The notes beneath the pieces are model-generated. The model was given only the letters and a program-made list of their open reading frames with translations. It ran no database searches and was not told the DNA's origin. 64,000 nucleotides of DNA from contig NZ_JAUSZR010000001.1 in NCBI RefSeq assembly GCF_030817835.1, positions 2,294,001-2,358,000 of the forward strand. Direction: 5' to 3'. Of this stretch, positions 59,219 to 64,000 are shown piece by piece. Within the stretch, counting starts at the first letter, position 1. Every line of letters begins with the position of its first letter. Source of the DNA: Pseudarthrobacter sp. W1I19. Its GTDB lineage: Bacteria > Actinomycetota > Actinomycetes > Actinomycetales > Micrococcaceae. A program made the position numbers and the translations under genes.

Positions 59219-59394
59219 TGACGATAGCCCATCGGGATACCCCCCAGTTTCCCTTAGAGATGACTCGGCCACCTTCCCATCCCACTGCTGGCGGACCATG
59301 CAGGGCATGGTTTCCGAAGCTGCGGCTGAATAACCAGGCTTCCTTGTCTTTTGCTTGGCCAGGGAGTTACTCCGGGTTTCGCCACGACCGGTGC

Positions 59395-59419
59395 AAACTG
59401 TATACCTGTTATACAGTTT
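59395..59419. promoter_or_regulatory. Perfect 25-bp operator against the GntR start
   Basis: AAACTGTATA (59395-59404) and its exact inverted copy TATACAGTTT (59410-59419) flank a CCTGT spacer. The palindrome ends four bases before the GTG start at 59424, so a bound dimer would block transcription or initiation; the TATA-rich arms may overlap the -10. The sequence is unrelated to the ATTGT/ACAAT operators, so a different regulator is implied, most simply this gene's own product. Confidence 0.75.
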
Positions 59420-59423
59420 CGCG

Positions 59424-60083
59424 GTGACCATCAATGAAGCTCTAACAGTTGCCGACGCTGTCCGTACCCGGCTTGAACGCAGCCTCCTGGCCGGAGAGTA
59501 CCCAGCGGGAGCACAGGTGAAAGACAGCCACGTGGCAGAAAAGTTGGGCGTGGCGAGGCCAACTGCCCGCGTTGCTGTGCAGGGACTCATCGCGGACGGG
59601 TTCCTGGAGCGTGAAACGGGACGAAGCGCAAGGGTCCGCCGTTTCTCCACCCAGGACGTCGCCGATATCTTCCGCGTGCGCCGGCTTATCGAATTTGAGG
59701 CGGTCCGCTCAGTCTGCCAGGGCGCCAATACGGAGCAGATCAGGGCATCCTTGGTGAGGTTTACGGAAGTCAGGGACGACCAGGATTGGGCAACGGCGGC
59801 ACAAGCTGACATGGCCTTTCATACGGCAGTCGTAGCAGCTGCTGACTCACCGCGGCTCAGCAGGCTCTTCCAGACGATTTCCACGGAGATCCGCCTGCTG
59901 ATGGCACTCCTTCATCCCCGGTATGTCCGGGTATCCCCGCTGCACGATGAACACACCAGGCTCCTGGATGCCCTGATCGCGGGCAAGCCCGACGAAGCAT
60001 TGCAGCTGTGGGCGGCCCATTTGAACGACGCCGAGGCATTCCTGAGAACCAGAATGGCGGAAGAACCCGCCCGGGAGCACTAA
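59424..60083 (+). CDS. GntR-family transcriptional regulator (FCD type), second
   Basis: A ~219-residue GntR regulator. The winged-helix part (about 1-70) has ADAVRTRLERSLLAGEYPAGA, then VKDSHVAEKLGVARPTARVAV and GFLERETGRSARVRRF. The FCD domain carries HTAVVAAADSPRLSRL and SPLHDEHTRLLDAL. The GTG at 59424 is four bases after a perfect operator, so the mRNA would be nearly leaderless; an open frame 23 codons longer overlaps the operator and is less likely. It is followed by the oxidase gene at 60196 (112-bp gap), which it probably controls along with itself. It is a different subgroup from the regulator at 54763. Confidence 0.88.
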   Translation: MTINEALTVADAVRTRLERSLLAGEYPAGAQVKDSHVAEKLGVARPTARVAVQGLIADGFLERETGRSARVRRFSTQDVADIFRVRRLIEFEAVRSVCQGANTEQIRASLVRFTEVRDDQDWATAAQADMAFHTAVVAAADSPRLSRLFQTISTEIRLLMALLHPRYVRVSPLHDEHTRLLDALIAGKPDEALQLWAAHLNDAEAFLRTRMAEEPAREH

Positions 60084-60195
60084 TCGGCACAGCCGCCGGC
60101 TCCCGGCCATAAGCGGTCTTCCGCACGCGCTCCCCAGAAATGGCTCTCGATTTTCAACCAGACCGTTCCATGAAAACCCCAGTGGAAAGCACACC

Positions 60196-63096
60196 ATGCA
60201 TTCAAAGCTCATCGCCCCGGAACGTGCACCAATCCTGGAAAAGCTTCAGGTCGTGGGTGTGCCCGTGGAAGCCACAGGTCACCGGCTGGCAGCATACTCC
60301 TACGATGCGTCCAATTACCGGATTCCGCCCCTTGGTGTGGTCTTCCCGCGCAGCGTCGAGGACGTCGTCGCCGTCATGGCAGCGTGCCGGGAAACCAATG
60401 CCGCCCTGATAAGCCGCGGCGGAGGGACGTCCATGGCTGGCAACGCCATCGGCCCCGGCATCGTGCTGGACTTCTCGCGGCACATGAACCGGATCATCAC
60501 CATCGACGAGATGGCAGGAACGGCAGACGTCGAAGCAGGAGTTGTGCTGGCCCGGCTCACCCGCGAAACCGAACAGGCAACTGGCGGAAGCCTCACGTTC
60601 GCCCCCGACCCGTCCTCAAAGAACCGTGCCACCATCGGCGGCGCCATCGGCAATGACGCCTGCGGCAACCACTCGGTCCGCTATGGACGAACCTCCGACC
60701 ACGTCCACGAAATCGACGTCGTCACCACCGATGGAGCCCTCCTTACCGCATCGGACAAAGGCATCAGGGCCACCAATCCGTCCGATGCTTTCTCCGTTTC
60801 CCGCGCGTTCGAATTGGGCGAGGACTTCAAAAAGCTCGCCCAGGACAACTTGGCTGCTTTCCGTCGTGAACTGGGCCGCATCCAGCGCCAGGTTTCCGGC
60901 TACCACCTTGCCAACCTGCTGCCGGAGAACGGCCTGAATATTGCCAGGGCGCTGGTTGGCACCGAAGGAACCTGCGCCGTCGTCGTCCGCGCCCGCATGA
61001 AACTTGTCCCCAAGCCATCCAGCGCACTGCTGGTCTGCCTCGGCTACGCCGACGTCGTCGATGCCGCCAAGGACATCAAAACCATACTTGAGTTTTCACC
61101 GGCAGCAGTCGAGGGCATCGATGAGGCCATCGTGGACACCATGCGGCTGCGCCGCGGAGACGATTCCGTCCTGGGGCTTCCCCGGGGCAGGGCGTTCCTG
61201 TACGTGGATCTCGACGGTGACGACCCGGCCGAAGTGGCCCGCCAGGCAGCCCTGCTGCTGGAGAGACTGGCGGGGAACGGCCGCCTGGTGGACGGGTGCG
61301 CCGTTCCGGATACTACCGAACGCGCTATGTTGTGGCGCGTGCGGGAGGACGGCGCAGGCCTGTCATCAAGGCCCGCCAGTGGCGGCGAGTCCCTGGCCGG
61401 CTGGGAGGACTCCGCCGTTGCCCCGGAAAACCTGGCAGCCTACCTGGCCGAGTTCCGGACGCTCCTGGACGAGTATGAGCTCACGGGGATCATGTACGGA
61501 CACTTTGGTGCGGGATGTATGCACATCCGCATCACGTACGATCTGCGCACAGAAGAAGGCCGCAACGTGTTCCGCAAGTTCACGCAGGCCGCCGCCGAAC
61601 TTGTTGTCCGCCATGGAGGCTCCCTCTCTGGCGAACACGGCGACGGACGTGCCCGCTCAGCGCTGCTTTCGCAGATGTACTCCCCCGCCATGCTCGCCGC
61701 GTTCGAGGAATACCGCAGGCTGTGGGATGAGGCTGGGATCCTGAATCCGGGTTCGATCACCGATGCCGATCCGTTTGATGCCAACCTGGCCCTCGACGGT
61801 GTTCCCGAGCGTGAGTGGAGGACACACTTCGAGCTCCGGCCCGTCGAGGCAGCCGCGGCCGGAGCCGACCCCTGGGTCCATGCCGTCCAGGCGTGCATCG
61901 GCGTCGGGAGATGCCGTTCAGACTCCGGTGGGGTGATGTGCCCCAGCTTCCGCGCCACAGGGGACGAGAAAGACTCAACTCGTGGACGCTCCAGGGTGCT
62001 CCAGGACATGGTCCGGGGTGCCCGGACCGTCGACGAAGGCTGGAAGTCCGAGGATGTCCGCGAGGCATTGGATCTGTGCCTGGCGTGCAAGGCCTGCTCG
62101 AACGACTGTCCTGCAGGCGTCGACATGGCCAGCTACAAATCGGAGTTCTTCTCGCACTACTTCGAGGGGAAATTGCGGCCCATGTCGCACTTCTCCCTTG
62201 GCTGGTTGCCACGGTGGCTCAAAATCACCACGCTGATCAGCCCGCTGGTGAACCTTGTACTGGCCAGCCCGCTCGGCAACCTCGTGGCTGCTGCCGGTGG
62301 CCTCACCACCGAGCGGAAGATGCCGAAGTTTGCTTCCCGGAAGATGCTTCGTGGCACCCTTGCCCCCTACAGCACACCGACGAAGGCGGCCGACGCCGTG
62401 CTGTTCGTTGATTCGTTCACCAAGGGTTTCAGGCCTGAAGTGGCCGGGGCTGCTGCGCGGGTCATGGAAAGCACGGGAAGGCAGGTCGGCTGCGAATCCG
62501 ACGTCTGCTGCGGGCTGACCTGGATCTCCACGGGTCAACTCGACACCGCAAAGAAGCTCATGGGTAAGGCCGTCGCGAAGCTCGACGACGGCAGCGACGC
62601 ACCGATCGTCGTTATCGAACCGAGCTGCGCCGCCGCCTTGAAGAAGGATGCACCGGAACTGCTCGGCACCGAGGCCGCCGAACGCGTATCCCACCGGATC
62701 CGCAGCTTCGCCGAAGCCGTGAAGGAATGGGTCGACGCAGGGTGGACGCCACCGGTCGTACCCACGGACGTGACTGTGCAGACGCACTGCCACGAGTACT
62801 CAACCTTCGGGGCCACCGTACAGCGCAAGGCACTCGCCGCCCTCGGCGTCGCCAATGTCACCGAGGCGACCGGCTGCTGCGGGGTCGCCGGGAACTTCGG
62901 CTTCGAAGCCAACCATTACGACATCTCCATGAAGGTGGCGGAACAGGCGCTGGTTCCTGCCCTCGCCAAAACCGCCCAGGACACCCCGGTCCTCGCTGAC
63001 GGCTTCAGCTGCGCGATGCAGGTCAAGCAACTGGAACCGGAGCGCAAGAGCCTTCACCTTGCCGAACTCCTTGATCCGCGGAACACTGTCCCCTAG
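60196..63096 (+). CDS. FAD/Fe-S D-lactate (glycolate)-type dehydrogenase
   Basis: A 966-residue fusion of a GlcD-like flavoprotein with a GlpC-like iron-sulfur protein. The FAD-binding PP-loop is SRGGGTSMAGNAIGPG with NDACGNHSVRYGRTSDHV, and the C-terminal flavodomain ends SGEHGDGRARS. Two 4Fe-4S ligand sets follow (CIGVGRCRSDSGGVMCP and CLACKACSNDCP), then two CCG-type repeats (DVCCGLTWI and ATGCCGVAGNFG). Such enzymes oxidise D-lactate, glycolate or D-2-hydroxyglutarate and pass electrons to the quinone pool. The FCD regulator just upstream is the usual controller of lactate/glycolate oxidases. The ATG at 60196 lacks a strong SD. The link to the island would be through a 2-hydroxyacid such as that handled by the D-2-hydroxyacid dehydrogenase. 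Confidence 0.88.
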   Translation: MHSKLIAPERAPILEKLQVVGVPVEATGHRLAAYSYDASNYRIPPLGVVFPRSVEDVVAVMAACRETNAALISRGGGTSMAGNAIGPGIVLDFSRHMNRIITIDEMAGTADVEAGVVLARLTRETEQATGGSLTFAPDPSSKNRATIGGAIGNDACGNHSVRYGRTSDHVHEIDVVTTDGALLTASDKGIRATNPSDAFSVSRAFELGEDFKKLAQDNLAAFRRELGRIQRQVSGYHLANLLPENGLNIARALVGTEGTCAVVVRARMKLVPKPSSALLVCLGYADVVDAAKDIKTILEFSPAAVEGIDEAIVDTMRLRRGDDSVLGLPRGRAFLYVDLDGDDPAEVARQAALLLERLAGNGRLVDGCAVPDTTERAMLWRVREDGAGLSSRPASGGESLAGWEDSAVAPENLAAYLAEFRTLLDEYELTGIMYGHFGAGCMHIRITYDLRTEEGRNVFRKFTQAAAELVVRHGGSLSGEHGDGRARSALLSQMYSPAMLAAFEEYRRLWDEAGILNPGSITDADPFDANLALDGVPEREWRTHFELRPVEAAAAGADPWVHAVQACIGVGRCRSDSGGVMCPSFRATGDEKDSTRGRSRVLQDMVRGARTVDEGWKSEDVREALDLCLACKACSNDCPAGVDMASYKSEFFSHYFEGKLRPMSHFSLGWLPRWLKITTLISPLVNLVLASPLGNLVAAAGGLTTERKMPKFASRKMLRGTLAPYSTPTKAADAVLFVDSFTKGFRPEVAGAAARVMESTGRQVGCESDVCCGLTWISTGQLDTAKKLMGKAVAKLDDGSDAPIVVIEPSCAAALKKDAPELLGTEAAERVSHRIRSFAEAVKEWVDAGWTPPVVPTDVTVQTHCHEYSTFGATVQRKALAALGVANVTEATGCCGVAGNFGFEANHYDISMKVAEQALVPALAKTAQDTPVLADGFSCAMQVKQLEPERKSLHLAELLDPRNTVP

Positions 63097-63164
63097 GACA
63101 TTGCGGGACCTGTCGGACCGCGTTCATGACCACATCAGGCAGTACGAAGCAGGGCAGATTCATA

Positions 63165-64000
63165 TGGTGGTTGCAACGCTCTGATTGAAGGAGCGTTTGA
63201 TGCCGAAGTTGTTCGCTGCTCATGTTCGTGATGATTTTCTCGACCTGGTGTGCTCGGGCATGTCGGTCAGTGCTGCTGCCCGGCGTGTCGGGGCCTCGCG
63301 CGGGACCGCGAAGAAGTGGTGGGGCGAATCTGGTCAGATGACGCTGAATATCTCTGTTGTTGGTGGTCTGGCCGATCCTGTCCCGTCCTCTGGTGGACCT
63401 TGCGGGCGGGCGTTGAGCGAAGCCGAGAGGGGGATGATCCAGATGGGCCGGCTGACCGGGATGAGTTACCGGGAGATCGGTGAAGCGATCGGCCGGGACA
63501 AATCAGTGGTCTGGCGGGAGGTGAAGCGTAACTGCGACGGCGAAGGCAGGTACAACGCCTTGGTCGCGCACGCGAAGGCGCATCAGGCACGGCGCCGGCC
63601 CAAGCCCTTCAAGCTCGTCGAGGACGAGGATCTGTGCCGGCTGATCGCGGTATGGATGGACGACGGGTGGAGCCCGAAGCTGATCGCCTCGATGCTGGCG
63701 TTCTACTTCGCCGATGACAAGACTATGCAGGTGAGCCACGAGACCATCTACCAGGCACTGTACGTCCAGACCCGCGGGAAACTGCGGGCGGACCTGTCCG
63801 AGAACCTCAGCCTCAAACGTAAAGAACGCGTCCCTCACACCGCCGACCGGCGCAAGAGCAGCCCCTACAAAGAGGCGTTCAAAATCAGCGAACGCCCCGC
63901 AGAGGTCCAGGACCGGGCCATCCCCGGACATTGGGAAGGGGACCTGATCATCGGCTCGGACGGGACCGCGATCGGCACCCTCGTCGAACGCTCGACCCGG
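63165..64000 (+). mobile_element. IS30-family insertion sequence, left part
   Basis: The transposase gene starts at 63200 and runs off the window. The probable left terminal inverted repeat is near 63165-63180, TGGTGGTTGCAACGCT, just before the start; the right end is not visible, so it cannot be confirmed. The element lies 68 bp or more after the FAD/Fe-S gene and does not disrupt it. Confidence 0.6.
63200..64000 (+). CDS. IS30-family transposase, N-terminal part (cut by window edge)
   Basis: The frame is open from ATG 63200 to the end of the window (267 codons), with GAAGGAG 7 bases before the start. The N-terminal helix-turn-helix is VSAAARRVGASRGTAKKWWG, followed by a second, IS30-type HTH at MSYREIGEAIGRDKSVVWREV. 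The catalytic core begins at IPGHWEGDLIIGSDGTAIGTL, where the first Asp of the DDE triad is GD. The remaining D and E are outside the window. It is a typical IS30 transposase of actinobacteria, not a domesticated variant, judging by the intact motifs seen. Confidence 0.9.
   Translation, partial: MPKLFAAHVRDDFLDLVCSGMSVSAAARRVGASRGTAKKWWGESGQMTLNISVVGGLADPVPSSGGPCGRALSEAERGMIQMGRLTGMSYREIGEAIGRDKSVVWREVKRNCDGEGRYNALVAHAKAHQARRRPKPFKLVEDEDLCRLIAVWMDDGWSPKLIASMLAFYFADDKTMQVSHETIYQALYVQTRGKLRADLSENLSLKRKERVPHTADRRKSSPYKEAFKISERPAEVQDRAIPGHWEGDLIIGSDGTAIGTLVERSTR

Noticed and set aside
1..64000. CRISPR array, tRNA or rRNA genes
   Set aside because: No regularly spaced repeat series and no cloverleaf or rRNA-like sequence noticed by reading; a tRNA scan was not possible.

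Overview
The window is high-GC actinobacterial DNA, most like an Arthrobacter/Pseudarthrobacter-type member of the Micrococcaceae. This rests on strong GC bias at third codon positions, many GTG starts, ATGA/GTGA overlaps between consecutive genes, and actinobacterial families (RskA-like anti-sigma, class F sortase, EF-G2, SCO1664 family, DUF5682/DUF5691). I see no rRNA, tRNA or CRISPR array. The assignment comes from gene content only.

Layout. (1) 1-1582, minus: start of an HrpB helicase and two small membrane proteins. (2) 1603-5719: three direct repeats, a CBS-domain protein, a decayed lactate dehydrogenase, then a cell-surface module (DUF4397 protein, class F sortase, ECF sigma factor, zinc-type anti-sigma factor). 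(3) 5759-9816, minus: EF-G2, a ChaB/Rho_N protein, a small acidic protein and a 5'-3' exonuclease. (4) 9922-17297, plus: a tightly coupled five-gene cassette, SWIM zinc finger - DUF5691 - MoxR ATPase - DUF5682 - VWA. A second AAA+/VWA pair lies at 19570-23028 on the other strand, with an MFS transporter and a methionine aminopeptidase between the two. (5) 23175-34080: mixed housekeeping and accessory genes (phosphatase, SCO1664, MBL hydrolase, cyclodeaminase family, AraC plus GH35 galactosidase, SMP-30 lactonase, two reductase-like DHFR proteins, RidA, YciI) and a broken FAD oxidoreductase. (6) 34160-38295: a fused polysaccharide deacetylase/glycosyltransferase with a small membrane partner, and a Na+/H+-type antiporter. 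(7) 38450-41058: a TetR-controlled oxidoreductase/hydrolase operon with matching operators at both ends.

(8) 41090-55473 is a divergent catabolic island. Leftward run a HAD-family protein, a PuuB-like FAD oxidase, an aldehyde dehydrogenase, a tartrate/isopropylmalate-type dehydrogenase, a D-2-hydroxyacid dehydrogenase and an alcohol dehydrogenase. Rightward run a polar amino-acid ABC transporter, a SolA-like oxidase, a GabT-like transaminase, a GabD-like semialdehyde dehydrogenase and a GntR/FCD regulator. One 12-bp palindrome (ATTGT-CA-ACAAT in either orientation) occurs in the central divergent region, before gabT, and before a cupin gene at 59 kb; a one-mismatch copy lies on the HAD side. 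I infer that it marks one regulon for import and oxidation of an unidentified amine or amino acid.

(9) 55606-63096: a small conserved-looking protein, a glycogen-debranching-type glucosidase, a racemase remnant, a frameshifted cupin gene, a second GntR regulator with a perfect 25-bp operator against its start codon, and a large FAD/Fe-S glycolate/D-lactate-type dehydrogenase. (10) 63165-64000: the left part of an IS30-family insertion sequence running off the end.

The best candidates for undescribed biology are the SWIM/DUF5691/MoxR/DUF5682/VWA cassette and the palindrome-controlled amine island.
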